NCBI GenBank assembly: GCA_947650915.1
Contig: CANSWY010000014.1
Span: 1 to 40,739 of the forward strand
Reading direction: 5' to 3'
DNA from: an uncultured Eggerthellaceae bacterium
Lineage (GTDB): Bacteria > Actinomycetota > Coriobacteriia > Coriobacteriales > Eggerthellaceae
DNA length: 40,739 bases
Under the pieces are notes generated by a model that was not told the origin of the DNA, ran no database searches, and was given only the letters and a program-made list of their open reading frames with translations. This document shows, one piece after another, positions 22,877 to 32,180 of the stretch (its first letter is position 1; each line of letters begins with the position of its first letter). The position numbers and the translations under genes were made by a program.

Positions 22877-25467
22877 GCGCCATCACCGCCCGTCCGCCCC
22901 TGTCCAGCCTGCGGCCCGTGTGCAGACCCGGCCTGGAGCGTGCGCGCCAATTCTTCATCTGAGCCTTCTGCGGCTTCCATCTGCGCACGCAGCATCTGCT
23001 CAACGTAGTCCAGCGCGATGAGGGCACCCGCTATCAGCACGCAGGCGCCGAAGAACGCCAGCACCAGTCCGATCTTCACGTCCACGTTCCCGCGCAGCAC
23101 GATGATGGCCGTGAGCATCATCACAGGAACGGCGAAGAGCGCCGTCCATCCGATGCGGCGCAGCCGTGGATAGAGCGTTTGGAAGCGTTCCGCGCTGGCG
23201 CGCACCTTGGCGCGGAAGGCGTCCGCATCCGCAAGGGCCGCCACCACGGTGCGCAAACGGAAGCGGATGTGCATGCGTCCGGGTGCCTCCACCTGGTAGA
23301 AGTCCGTGGCGCGCAGCTTCTCGTCGAACATCACGTTCAGGTTCTGGCAGGCGCGCCCCAGCCCCAATCCCACCACGAATCCCAGCGGCAGATAGATGAG
23401 CGCCAGCATCAGCATGCAGTCAAGGTACGTGCTTCCGAAGAAGCCGCCCGTGGCTTCGCGCAGCGCGTCGATGGAATAGGTGAAGGGCAGGAGCGGATTC
23501 AGCGCCTGATAGAACGAAGGCAGCATCTGGATGGGGAACATGCCGGACGATCCCGGGATCTGGATGATGAGCAGCACCACGGCGATGGCTTTGCCGATGT
23601 GTCGCAAGGCCACCGCCAGCCCATACATCAGGTTCACGTACACCAGTGCCGTGAGCCAGCAGGTGGCCAGGTAAGCTGCGGGGGAGGCGCACTGGATCCC
23701 CAAGACGATGTCCCCGGCTCCGGTGATGATCCCCTGGGCCGAACCCAGCGCTGCATAGGTGAGCCAGCGGCCGAAATACGCTTGGCGCTCTGTGAATGGC
23801 GGCAGTCCCGTTGGATCCACCTTGATGCGCACCATGGCCATCAGGATGAATCCCGCCACCCAGAGCGCCAGGTTCGTGAAGAACGGTGCCACGCCCGTGC
23901 CGTAGTTCTTGATGGGGTACAGTGCGACGGTCTGCACGGCGACGGGGGCGGCCAGGAAGTGCGCCACGTCGTCCGGGTCCAGCTTGAGCGCCCGCTCCAT
24001 CTGGGCCAGTGCGGTGGAGGCGTGCACGGCGCCCAGGTCTGTGACGGCTTCGCTGAGCCCGCTTTGGATGTCTTCCAGGATGTCCCGTGCGCTGGTGATG
24101 GTGGAGGCGGCTCCTTCCAGCGACCCTTCCAAGGCCGATGCGGCGGCAGAGGTCTGCTGGGCACCAGCGCCCACGGCTTCCAGCATGCCCCGCAAGGCGC
24201 CCAGGGCCTCATCGGCCGCGTCCAGAGAGGCCTGCATCTGGGGCACCGTTTCTGCCTGCGCGTTCTTGGCGGCCGCGCTGATCTGGGCAGCGGCGTCGTT
24301 CGCAGCCTGGCTGATGGCATCTGAGGCCGAAGCGGCGGCGTCCGCGGTGGCGGAGAGCGATGAGGCTGCCTCGGACAAGGTCTGGGCGGCGTTCGTGCAT
24401 GCGCTGCTGCCGTCTTTCAGGGATTGCAGCGTTTGCGCCAGATCCGGATTCCCTTGGGCTTCTGCTTCCAGTTTGGACAAGGCCCCCGTGCTGAGGCGCC
24501 CCGCGCGTTCCGCCTGTGCGGCAGCGGCTTGCGCATCGGCGGATGCCTGGCGCACCTTCCCAGCAGCGGTTCCGGCCGCGATGGATGCGTCCGTGGCAGC
24601 CTCGGCCACGGTGGTGGCGACGTTCGTGGCCTTCTCTCCCAGCTCGGAAGCGGTGCGTCCCAAGGATGCGCGCGTCTCCGCGATGCGCGCAGCAGCCTCG
24701 TCCAGCCGCGCTTCCGCTTCAGGCAGGGCATCGGTCACGGATGTGAGGGCGTCAGTGGCGCTGCTGAGGGAGGCGGATGCCGCATCCACATCCGCGGGCA
24801 GTCCGTCCAGGAGCGCAGCGGCCTCGTCCAGTGCGCTCTTCGCCTCTGTCACGTTGGCGGCAAGGCGCGCTTCGGCGGATGCTTCGCCTGCTTCCAGCTG
24901 CAAGCCGGCCTTCTGAGCCAACGTGAGCACCTCTTCGCTCACCGTCTGCACGAACTGTGCATCGATCTGCTTTTCCACATCCGTGGCACCCGTGTCCACC
25001 ATCTTCACGCCGGACCCGGTGAGCTTCTCATTCACGTAGTATTGGATCTGAGGGCGGGTGAACGTGCCGTTGAAGAGCGTGGCGAACGACGCGCTGAAAT
25101 CCTTCGGCAGCACGATGGCGGCGTAGCACTCGCCGGAAGCGACGCTCTCCAGCGCGGCTTGCTCATCCATGAACTGCCAGTCCAGCTCATGGTTCTCTTT
25201 CAGGCTGGCCACCACCTGATCGCCCACGTCCAGATGAGCCGCCACGGGCGCGTCCGCGCCCTCGTCCTCGTTCGCCACGGCGATCTTGATGGAGGACGTG
25301 TTCTGATACGGATCCCAGAACGCCGCGATGGTGTACCAGCTGTACAGGGCCGGCAGGATGCACACGCCCACCACGATGACGAGCGCGATGGGGTTCTTCA
25401 GAAGGCGCAGCGCATCGCGCCGGAAGATGGCGAAGATGGGCAAAAGATATGACCGGATGCGCTCCAT
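22873..25467 (-). CDS. YhgE/Pip-type membrane protein, longer paralog
   Basis: 864 residues with the same layout as its neighbour: N-terminal helix (LKNPIALVIVVGVCILPALYSWYTIAAFWDPY, residues about 24-55, key PALYSW and FWDPY), a long Ala/Ser/Asp-rich extracytoplasmic segment, and C-terminal membrane segments. It carries an extra tail with two membrane helices (about 780-830) and a charged end, absent in the paralog. The tandem pair suggests a hetero-oligomer. The ribosome site before 25467 is weak. Its extracytoplasmic part was read as coding because both paralogs keep the frame. Confidence 0.9.
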   Translation of the reverse strand: MERIRSYLLPIFAIFRRDALRLLKNPIALVIVVGVCILPALYSWYTIAAFWDPYQNTSSIKIAVANEDEGADAPVAAHLDVGDQVVASLKENHELDWQFMDEQAALESVASGECYAAIVLPKDFSASFATLFNGTFTRPQIQYYVNEKLTGSGVKMVDTGATDVEKQIDAQFVQTVSEEVLTLAQKAGLQLEAGEASAEARLAANVTEAKSALDEAAALLDGLPADVDAASASLSSATDALTSVTDALPEAEARLDEAAARIAETRASLGRTASELGEKATNVATTVAEAATDASIAAGTAAGKVRQASADAQAAAAQAERAGRLSTGALSKLEAEAQGNPDLAQTLQSLKDGSSACTNAAQTLSEAASSLSATADAAASASDAISQAANDAAAQISAAAKNAQAETVPQMQASLDAADEALGALRGMLEAVGAGAQQTSAAASALEGSLEGAASTITSARDILEDIQSGLSEAVTDLGAVHASTALAQMERALKLDPDDVAHFLAAPVAVQTVALYPIKNYGTGVAPFFTNLALWVAGFILMAMVRIKVDPTGLPPFTERQAYFGRWLTYAALGSAQGIITGAGDIVLGIQCASPAAYLATCWLTALVYVNLMYGLAVALRHIGKAIAVVLLIIQIPGSSGMFPIQMLPSFYQALNPLLPFTYSIDALREATGGFFGSTYLDCMLMLALIYLPLGFVVGLGLGRACQNLNVMFDEKLRATDFYQVEAPGRMHIRFRLRTVVAALADADAFRAKVRASAERFQTLYPRLRRIGWTALFAVPVMMLTAIIVLRGNVDVKIGLVLAFFGACVLIAGALIALDYVEQMLRAQMEAAEGSDEELARTLQAGSAHGPQAGQGRTGGDGA

Positions 25468-25558
25468 CCAGCCATGGTAAGCAACCCGGTCACATATCCT
25501 TCAGTGATGCCGGTTCTGCAACCGAGGCGTCAGCTGCAAGAGCGGCGCAGGCGCGCAG

Positions 25559-26443
25559 CTACCAGCTGATCAGCTCGTATCCGTCTTCGGTGACCACCAG
25601 CTGCACTTCCCACTGGGCGCTGGGCTGGCCATCCTTCGTGCGCACCGTCCACCCGTTGGGGTCCGACATGTCTATGCGGTGCCTGCCCATGTTGATCATG
25701 GGCTCGATGGTGAACATCAGTCCCGGCACCAGGACCGGTCCCGTGCCTGCGCGGGTGACGAAGCTCACGAACGGGTCCTCATGGAACTCCAGCCCGATGC
25801 CGTGGCCGCCGAACTCGCGCACCACTGAGTAGCCGTGCTCCTTCGCGAAGGCGTTCACTGCCGCACCCACATCTCCCAGATGCCCCCAGGGCTTCACCTG
25901 GACCAAGCCCACCTGCACGGCCTCTTTCGTGACTTCCACCAGCCGCCGCTTCTCTTCCGATACGTTCCCGATGCAGAACATGCGGGAGGAGTCGGAGAAA
26001 TAGCCGTCCAGGATGGTGGAGCAGTCCACGTTCACGATGTCCCCGTCTTGGAGCACCTCGTCAGGGGAGGGGATGCCGTGGCAGACCACTTCGTTCACGG
26101 AGGTGCAGACGCTCTTCGGGAAGCCCTCGTAATCAAGCGGAGCCGGGATGGCACCGTGCTTGACCGTGCAGTCATGGACCCACTGGTCTATTTCTTCAGT
26201 GGTGACGCCTGCTTGGATGCGCTCTGCCACGTGGTCCAGCACGCCCACGTTCACCTGTGCGCTCTCTTTGATCCGGGCGATCTCCGTCGGGGTCTTCAAC
26301 AGAGCGCGAGGCGGGACGTCTTCTCCCGCCTCGGCCAGCGCCTCCAGCTTCTCATCGAATTCCAGATGGCACTTCTTGTATTTCTTGCCGCTGCCGCACC
26401 AGCATTCGTCGTTGCGGCCCAGTTCCACGTCTCCGTCGTACAT
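25559..26443 (-). CDS. map: Methionine aminopeptidase type I with N-terminal SEC-C motif
   Basis: Removes the initiator Met from nascent proteins. 294 residues. An N-terminal SEC-C zinc motif (C14, C16, C25, H26 in CWCGSGKKYKKCH) probably targets it to the ribosome, as in some actinobacterial and plant enzymes. The pita-bread domain has H in VCHGIP, metal ligands D in NVDCSTILDGYFSD, H in FGGHGIG, E in TIEPM and E in QWEVQ. The last motif departs from the usual QFEHT but keeps the Glu. It follows the HdeD-like gene by 17 bases on the same strand. Confidence 0.94.
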   Translation of the reverse strand: MYDGDVELGRNDECWCGSGKKYKKCHLEFDEKLEALAEAGEDVPPRALLKTPTEIARIKESAQVNVGVLDHVAERIQAGVTTEEIDQWVHDCTVKHGAIPAPLDYEGFPKSVCTSVNEVVCHGIPSPDEVLQDGDIVNVDCSTILDGYFSDSSRMFCIGNVSEEKRRLVEVTKEAVQVGLVQVKPWGHLGDVGAAVNAFAKEHGYSVVREFGGHGIGLEFHEDPFVSFVTRAGTGPVLVPGLMFTIEPMINMGRHRIDMSDPNGWTVRTKDGQPSAQWEVQLVVTEDGYELISW

Positions 26444-26460
26444 AGCACCTTCCAGGGGTC

Positions 26461-27024
26461 TTAGAAATAGCTGATCTGGTTCGGCGCCGTCACGCCGAGC
26501 ACAGACATGGTAACACCCCTCATGATCAAGAAGATGCCCAAATAGATGGCGAAGAACTCAGGGCTCATCAGGAACAGCACGCCGCAGAGGACGGCCACGA
26601 TGCCGTTGGCCACCATCCATCCCCAGCCGCTGCCCACCAGGTTGCGCATGCCGAACCCGGCCGCTATGGCGAAGCCGCCGTAGACGATGACGAAGCAGCC
26701 CACCAGGATGGTGATGACGCCCGCCGCCACGATGGGATGCACCAAGAACATGATGCCCAAGATCAGGTTGCAGATGCCGTTCACCAGTGTCCAACCGGCG
26801 CCTTGCACGGTGTTGCGCATGCGCCACCATTTGACGCCGTCGAACACAGCAGCCGCCAGCAGTCCGATGCCGGCGATCTGGGCCAGCATCACCATGGTGA
26901 GCCCTGGCCACGCCAGCACGATGAGCCCTGCGATGGCCACCAAGATCCCGACGAAGAACGCGCCCCAGTCAATGGCTCGCTTCATGTTGCTTCCCTGTCC
27001 GCTTTCAGTGTGCGTAGACATCAT
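26461..27024 (-). CDS. HdeD-like DUF308 membrane protein
   Basis: 187 residues from the ATG at 27024, with six hydrophobic segments in three repeated helix pairs, as in the HdeD/DUF308 family. Acid resistance is known for E. coli HdeD only; no function can be assigned here. The start is uncertain: GTG at 27030, ATG at 27024 and ATG at 27021 are in frame, and the AGG of AGGTGGGG best fits the ATG codons. Upstream of map in a likely operon. Confidence 0.8.
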   Translation of the reverse strand: MMSTHTESGQGSNMKRAIDWGAFFVGILVAIAGLIVLAWPGLTMVMLAQIAGIGLLAAAVFDGVKWWRMRNTVQGAGWTLVNGICNLILGIMFLVHPIVAAGVITILVGCFVIVYGGFAIAAGFGMRNLVGSGWGWMVANGIVAVLCGVLFLMSPEFFAIYLGIFLIMRGVTMSVLGVTAPNQISYF

Positions 27025-27186
27025 CCCCACCTGCCTTTCGGTACGGTTCCTTCTCCTGGATGCGATTCTTGCGGAAATGCTGAGCGTTGCGCGCAGCGAT
27101 GGGGGAGCGTTAAGGCAGCCGTAACCTGTGGGTCACGGGTCCGTTCACTTTGGATGGCGCGGCGATGCGGGCGAAGACGCGGCACC

Positions 27187-28419
27187 TCAGGACCAGTTCA
27201 GGTTGATGACCAGGGGCGCTATGGGATTCGTGCCCGTGGCCGAGATGGCGCCGTCCACGATGACGTGCTGGCCGTTCTGGAACGAACCGGAACCCGTGAT
27301 CTCGAAGTAGGTGGTGATGTAGGTCATGTTGTTGAACACCACGCGGATGACGTCATCGGTGCGCAGGAGGATGGATCCGTTGGCCTGCACTTGGATGGTG
27401 CCCGGCACGCGCACCAGGTCTCCCGTCCAGCATTCCAAGAGCATGGTGGGACGCAGGTCGGTGGAGCCGCCGTTGCTGGAGCTGCCGCTCTGCTCAGGCT
27501 GCGAGGCGGGTTCCTCTTCTGTGGGAGTCTCAGGCTCTGACGGCTCTTCGGCAGGAGGCTCTTCCTCGAGACCGGTGATGCCGGTGACCTCCACGTTCCA
27601 GCCCCGGTCTCCCCAGGTGACGTTCGTGTTGACCGCGCAGGTCTTCGTTTCTTCGCCCACGGTCTTCGTGAGGTTGAACACCACGGTGCCGCCCTGGGCA
27701 TTGAGGCTGGCTTCTGGGCGCACTTCGCAATCGACGAACTGGTTCGCCACTTCCTGATCGGCGGCCTTCAGGATGTTCTGGATGTTGGCCTGCATGGCCT
27801 CCAGGTCCGCAGGGCCGGTGGGGGTGACCTCGGGCGAGCCTGGATCCACGCCTCCGGGCACCCAGGAAGTGGAATCAGCGGCGTGCGTCATCTTGACGGT
27901 GAGAGGCACCACGGCTTTCACGTAATCGTTCTGGAACGTCGCCTTCGCTTCGCCGTTGCAGGTGAACGTGCCGTGCGCAGAGGCGTCTTCGCTGACGTTG
28001 CCGGTCTTGAAATCAGACAGCGCCGGATCGGTCAGGCCCTCCGTTTTGATGTACAGATAGCCGTTCAGCTCAGGAGGGGGAATGGTGGCAGCGTCGAAAG
28101 CCGCTTCCACTTCAGAGAGCTGTGGCGGCTCAGGAGCGTTCACGGTGGAGAAGGGACGCGCCAGCACCAGGTACAGGATGGCCGCCAAGGCCGCCAGGGC
28201 GATGGCGCACAGGATGATGCCGATGACGAGCAGCTTCGATCCGGGTTTTTTCTCATTCGGGACGTTGGGCGGACGATAACCTGCCGCGGGAGCCGTGACG
28301 ACGGGGATGGGAACGTAATCCGTTTGAGACCGTTGCCCCTGCGCGTCGCCGGCGCCTATGTTGACTGTCGGCGAGGAAGAAGGCACGCCTCCACCAGGGA
28401 CCGACCGGTTATCGCTCAC
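27187..28419 (-). CDS. Membrane-anchored extracellular protein, unknown function
   Basis: 410 residues from a GTG at 28419, chosen because AAAGGAAG lies 8 bases upstream; an upstream in-frame TTG (28461) lacks such a site. A polar, Pro/Ser-rich cytoplasmic N-terminus (1-61) precedes one membrane helix (about 63-87). Outside are a beta-rich domain (about 95-280), an acidic Glu/Pro linker (about 285-325; EEEPPAEEPSEPETPTEEEP), and a C-terminal beta domain with a repeated hydrophobic pattern (NNMTYITTYFEITGSGSF). The layout suggests a surface sensor or adhesin-like protein, but I do not recognise a family. Confidence 0.7.
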   Translation of the reverse strand: MSDNRSVPGGGVPSSSPTVNIGAGDAQGQRSQTDYVPIPVVTAPAAGYRPPNVPNEKKPGSKLLVIGIILCAIALAALAAILYLVLARPFSTVNAPEPPQLSEVEAAFDAATIPPPELNGYLYIKTEGLTDPALSDFKTGNVSEDASAHGTFTCNGEAKATFQNDYVKAVVPLTVKMTHAADSTSWVPGGVDPGSPEVTPTGPADLEAMQANIQNILKAADQEVANQFVDCEVRPEASLNAQGGTVVFNLTKTVGEETKTCAVNTNVTWGDRGWNVEVTGITGLEEEPPAEEPSEPETPTEEEPASQPEQSGSSSNGGSTDLRPTMLLECWTGDLVRVPGTIQVQANGSILLRTDDVIRVVFNNMTYITTYFEITGSGSFQNGQHVIVDGAISATGTNPIAPLVINLNWS

Positions 28420-28498
28420 TTCAGATGCTTCCTTTCCACCGCACGGGTTCTCGGTTGGCAACAGTGTTTGAATGTGCGGTGTTCAGTGTCTGAAAAAC

Positions 28499-28509
28499 TA
28501 TACTATAAA
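28499..28509 (+). promoter_or_regulatory. Candidate -10 region upstream of the flippase gene
   Basis: Overlapping TATACT (28499-28504) and TATAAA (28504-28509). TTCAGT at 28482-28487 is 16 bases before TATAAA and is a weak -35 match. The transcript would start about 20 bases before the mini-ORF at 28539. Confidence 0.4.
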
Positions 28510-28538
28510 CACACTGAGAAAGCACAGGAGGAATTCAC

Positions 28539-28562
28539 ATGTCCAGGTTGGCTGCGGGCTGA
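28539..28562 (+). CDS. Seven-codon leader ORF (MSRLAAG)
   Basis: AGGAGG (28526-28531) sits 7 bases before an ATG that opens ATG TCC AGG TTG GCT GCG GGC TGA. Its TGA shares an A with the ATG of the flippase gene (TGATG at 28560-28564). The strongest ribosome site of the region thus serves the mini-ORF, and the flippase start is reached by reinitiation. A one-base sequencing error joining the two is an alternative: it would add seven residues to the flippase start. Confidence 0.5.
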   Translation: MSRLAAG

Positions 28563-30433
28563 TGCGCGAGAACCCCGACCAGACCGATAACGCTCCATCA
28601 TCTGCGCGTCGCAGCGCGCATGCGCCCGTGGCGAAACCGCGCCGGCGCCGCGCCAGCGCGGAGGGCGGAAAGCTGGACGTCGCTGACGGCCGCAGCGTGC
28701 AGGGCGCACCCGTCCAGCATGGTCGTGCTGGTCGCGCGCGCGTGCGCACGCCGCAGGAAGCTCCCGCGTCCGGCGCGCGTGCGAATGCCGTGGACCGCCT
28801 GAGGCAGGCCCGCGCGGACCGCAACGGCATCACGGGGCGCTTGCATGCCAGCCAGACTCCGCGACAGCACAAGCAGAACTTCATCGCGCGGGCGGCGAAC
28901 CAGTGGTTCGACCGCGTGGTGGGCGCCATGAAAGGGGAGGGGCTCTCCGCCGCTGAGGCGGCTTATGCGCCCCATCGCACCACGCGCGATTTCATCTTCA
29001 ACACCGCGGGCGCTGCCTCGTGGGCATTCGTGTTCCCGGTGGTCACCATGGTGTCCACGCAGCTGGTGGGCGTGGAGCAGGCAGGCATGATCTCCATGGC
29101 GTTCGTGGTGGCGCTGTTGCTGATGTTCTTGGGCAACTTCGGCGTGCGCACCTACCAGGTCTCTGACGTGGACGAAGATCACTCGTTCTTGGACTACCAG
29201 GTGAACCGCTGGATCACCTGCCTGCTCATGGTGGTGGTGGGCTGGGTCTATTGCTCGGCGCGCGGCTACGCCACGGAGATGTTCCAGATATCCATGGCGG
29301 TCATCGCGTATCGGTGCGTGGATGCGCTGGCGGATGTATACGAAGGACGCCTGCAGCAGGTGGACAAGCTGTATTTGGCGGGCATCTCGCAGACGTTCCG
29401 GTCATTGGCGGCGCTCATCGTGTTCTGCGCGGTGCTGGCCATCTCCCGCAATTCCGTGGCCGCCTGCACGGCCATGTTCATCGCGTCTCTGGCCACGTTC
29501 GTGGTGATCACCTGGCCCTTGGCGCTCCTGGAGACGCCGAAGTCCCGCGGGTTCAGCATGAAGTCCCTCATGGGGCTGTTCAAGATGTGCGCGCCGCTGT
29601 TCGTTGCCATCTTCCTGTTCAATGTGATCGAGAACATGCCGAAACTGGTCATGGAAGGGATGCTCCCTTACGACAACCAGCTGTATTACAACGCCCTGTA
29701 TTTTCCGGCCCAGATGATCCTGATCGCAGCCCAGCTGGTGTACAAGCCGCTGCTGTTGCGCATGGCAGGGGTCTGGCAGGATGCCAGCAAGCGGCTGAAG
29801 TTCGACCTGATCCTGTACGGCATCGTGGCGGTCATCGTGGCCATCACCGCAGCCGTCTGGGCGGTCATGGCGTGGGTGGGCATCCCGGTCATGGGCGTCC
29901 TGTACGGGATAGATTTCGAAGAATACCGGAGCCTTCTGTATCTCATGCTGGTGACCGGCGGCATCACGGCTCTCATCGATTTCCTGTACCAGGTCATCAC
30001 CATCATGCGCCGTCAGAAGGATGTCACCGTCCTGTATTGCGTGTCGTTCTTCTTCTCCTTGTTCATCCCCATCCTGCTCATCGGCTACGCTGAGCTGGAA
30101 GGTGCCATCCTGAGCTACCTCATCATCGAATCCATCCTGTGCGTGCTTCTGGTCTGGGAATACTTCCGCATCCGGCGGGATCTGTCCCGGGGCAGGCATG
30201 GGTCTGCTGGCGGCGTCGTCGAGGCGGCCGCTGAAGGCGCAGCAGCGTCGGAGCATCCGCGCACCACGTTCGTGCCGTTGATAGACCCAGCGGATCCGGA
30301 GCTGTCCGAAGCGGAGAGCCCTGAATGCGTCGAAGAGGAGCCGCGGCCGTTGCGGCCCAGTGAGAAGCGCGCCATCCGCGAACACCGCGAAGAGGTCATG
30401 CGGCGGCGCACGGGAAAGAGCGGCAAGCGATGA
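28562..30433 (+). CDS. MOP-superfamily polysaccharide flippase-like membrane protein
   Basis: 623 residues from the ATG at 28562. A basic, disordered N-terminal tail of about 135 residues precedes 12-14 membrane segments (about 145-560) resembling Wzx-type flippases (FIFNTAGAASWAFVFPVVTM, FYQ-type ends). The C-terminal cytoplasmic tail is mixed acidic and basic (about 560-623). It is likely to move a lipid-linked sugar, but no glycosyltransferase is adjacent. The next gene overlaps by 4 bases. The ribosome site serves a preceding mini-ORF, so expression may be set by reinitiation. A start further upstream at 28472 lacks a ribosome site. Confidence 0.82.
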   Translation: MRENPDQTDNAPSSARRSAHAPVAKPRRRRASAEGGKLDVADGRSVQGAPVQHGRAGRARVRTPQEAPASGARANAVDRLRQARADRNGITGRLHASQTPRQHKQNFIARAANQWFDRVVGAMKGEGLSAAEAAYAPHRTTRDFIFNTAGAASWAFVFPVVTMVSTQLVGVEQAGMISMAFVVALLLMFLGNFGVRTYQVSDVDEDHSFLDYQVNRWITCLLMVVVGWVYCSARGYATEMFQISMAVIAYRCVDALADVYEGRLQQVDKLYLAGISQTFRSLAALIVFCAVLAISRNSVAACTAMFIASLATFVVITWPLALLETPKSRGFSMKSLMGLFKMCAPLFVAIFLFNVIENMPKLVMEGMLPYDNQLYYNALYFPAQMILIAAQLVYKPLLLRMAGVWQDASKRLKFDLILYGIVAVIVAITAAVWAVMAWVGIPVMGVLYGIDFEEYRSLLYLMLVTGGITALIDFLYQVITIMRRQKDVTVLYCVSFFFSLFIPILLIGYAELEGAILSYLIIESILCVLLVWEYFRIRRDLSRGRHGSAGGVVEAAAEGAAASEHPRTTFVPLIDPADPELSEAESPECVEEEPRPLRPSEKRAIREHREEVMRRRTGKSGKR

Positions 30434-31593
30434 GCGCAGCACGGGTGCGGGACAAGGTGGCCCGCATCTCTTTCGGCGTCCTCAGCGTGGGCGTGGGCGC
30501 GGTCTTGGCGGCCATGGTGGCGTTCATGCTCTTCTTCACGGGCAAGGCGTTCTATGAAGGCGCCATCAACGACCAGCCGGCCGCATCCATCGTGCTGTTC
30601 GTCTGCTTGGTGGCGGGCATCGGCGTGGTGGCGGTGGGCACGTTCATCCTGGGCGTGCGCCTGCTGAAGGACAAGATCCGCGGCGCGCATCTGACGGCAG
30701 AGATCATCTGCGGCGCGCTTCTGGTCTGCGCGCTGTTCGAATTGATGCTGGAGGGCGTGACCACCATCTTCTGGATCCTGGCCGTCTCCGCGCTCATCTT
30801 GGCAGCGGTGTTCACCTTCGCCGATCCCGCGCTCTCTGAAGAGCGCAAGCTGCAACGGGTGCTCCGGGACATGGAGGCGCGCGAGGAGGCCGAAGAGGGC
30901 ACGCTCGGGCGCGACCCGTCAGGGCGCGGCTACATGGCGGTGAACTTCTTCAACCTGTTCTGGATCTTCACCATCGGTGCGGTGTTCGGGGACGCGGTGG
31001 AGACGGTCTATCACTATATGATCGAAGTGCCCGGTGAGTTCCAGATCAGGGCGGGCCTGCTCTGGGGGCCGTTCTCGCCCATCTACGGGTTCGGCGCCGT
31101 CCTGCTCTCGCTGATCTTGAACCGGTTCTACAGAGCGCCCGCAGTTGCGGTGTTCCTGGTCAGCGCCGTGGTGGGCGGCGCGTTCGAATACTTCGTCAGC
31201 TGGTTTCTGGAGTTCGCGTTCGGTGCCGTGGCGTGGGATTACACCGGCCGGTTTCTGAACATCGGAGGCCGCACGGATTTCATGTTCATGTGCATGTGGG
31301 GCGTTCTGGGCGTGATCTGGATCAAGATGCTGCTGCCGTGGCTGATCGGGCTCGTGAACAAGATCCCGTGGCAGTGGCGCTATTCGGTGACGGCGGTATG
31401 CGCGGCGTTCATGATCTTCGACGGCGCCATGACGCTCATCGCGCTGGATTGCTGGTACATGCGTCTGAACGGCGCGCCCGTGGATCAAACGGCGTTCCAG
31501 CAGTTCTTCGCGCAGCATTTCGACAACGCCTACATGGAAGCCCGGTTCCAGTCCATGAGCTTGCATCCGGAGCTCACCACGCGCGTCCATTGA
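30430..31593 (+). CDS. CmpB-type putative ABC transporter permease (DUF1113)
   Basis: 387-residue membrane protein. An N-terminal half with four hydrophobic segments and a charged cytoplasmic loop precedes the PF06541-type domain: GPFSPIYGFGAVLL (about 215-228), EYFVSWFLEFAFG (about 256-268) and WDYTGRFLNIGGRTDFMF (about 272-289) are the signatures. No ATPase is nearby, so transporter function is unproven. It overlaps the flippase gene by 4 bases; the pair may act together on cell-surface material. Confidence 0.87.
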   Translation: MSAARVRDKVARISFGVLSVGVGAVLAAMVAFMLFFTGKAFYEGAINDQPAASIVLFVCLVAGIGVVAVGTFILGVRLLKDKIRGAHLTAEIICGALLVCALFELMLEGVTTIFWILAVSALILAAVFTFADPALSEERKLQRVLRDMEAREEAEEGTLGRDPSGRGYMAVNFFNLFWIFTIGAVFGDAVETVYHYMIEVPGEFQIRAGLLWGPFSPIYGFGAVLLSLILNRFYRAPAVAVFLVSAVVGGAFEYFVSWFLEFAFGAVAWDYTGRFLNIGGRTDFMFMCMWGVLGVIWIKMLLPWLIGLVNKIPWQWRYSVTAVCAAFMIFDGAMTLIALDCWYMRLNGAPVDQTAFQQFFAQHFDNAYMEARFQSMSLHPELTTRVH

Positions 31594-31742
31594 TGATGCG
31601 CGGCCATGCATTGCAAAAGACAATAGTGCAGAAATGAAATAGTGCTCTTTTTCGTTCGTTCACCGAAATGCGCTTGCGCGGCTTGCAATATGGATTATTC
31701 TATGGTCGCTGTGCACAAGCTACGAGGATTGGAGAGTGCGAT

Positions 31743-31988
31743 ATGTGCTTCAGACCAGCTGGCGCCGAAGGTGGCGGAAACACTTGCCCTGAGTGCGGCA
31801 AGACTGTCCAGGCGATGGGCGGAATCCAGATGAAGACCTGCCCGTTCTGCAAGGCGGACTTCACCAAGTACATGAATGAGGACGGCTCTGTGAAGGCTGC
31901 TGCTCCTGGTGCCCCGGCGGCTCCGGGCGCACCGGCTGCTCCGGCTGCCCCGGGCGCTCCGGCGGCTCCGAAGGCCCCCGGCCAGTAA
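31743..31988 (+). CDS. Small zinc-ribbon protein with Ala/Pro/Gly tail
   Basis: 81 residues from the ATG at 31743 (GGAG 8 bases upstream). Two CxxC pairs (C15-C18, C33-C36) plus C2 make a zinc ribbon or rubredoxin-like knuckle; the spacing C15-x2-C18-x14-C33-x2-C36 fits one zinc site. Residues 53-81 are low-complexity repeats of GAPAAP. A perfect terminator 11 bases after the stop ends the unit, so the gene is monocistronic and probably well expressed. Function unknown. Confidence 0.8.
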   Translation: MCFRPAGAEGGGNTCPECGKTVQAMGGIQMKTCPFCKADFTKYMNEDGSVKAAAPGAPAAPGAPAAPAAPGAPAAPKAPGQ

Positions 31989-31998
31989 GCGTTCCTCT

Positions 31999-32033
31999 GA
32001 AGAAGGCCCCCGGCATCCGCCGGGGCCTTCTTC
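31999..32033 (+). terminator. Rho-independent terminator of the zinc-ribbon gene
   Basis: Stem GAAGAAGGCCCC(C)GG / CCGGGGCCTTCTTC, 14 bp with one bulged C and a 6-base loop. It is followed by ATGTCTTGG; no long U run. Confidence 0.75.
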
Positions 32034-32084
32034 ATGTCTTGGCCCGGAACAGGGTTGCTCTGCCCGTGAAAAGCCTCTCCCCTC

Positions 32085-32180
32085 CTGTGCAAAAGGGACG
32101 TCCCAAATTGCACATAGGAAAAGACCATGCGCACAGAATGCCTGTTCCTATGTGCGATTTGGAACGTCCCTTTTGCACAG
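32085..32180 (+). repeat. 96-bp palindromic element, copy F
   Basis: Left arm 32085-32117, loop 32118-32147 (30), right arm 32148-32180. The outermost pair is C-G where the other copies have A-T, another paired change. The right core has GGAACGTCCC. Confidence 0.92.
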
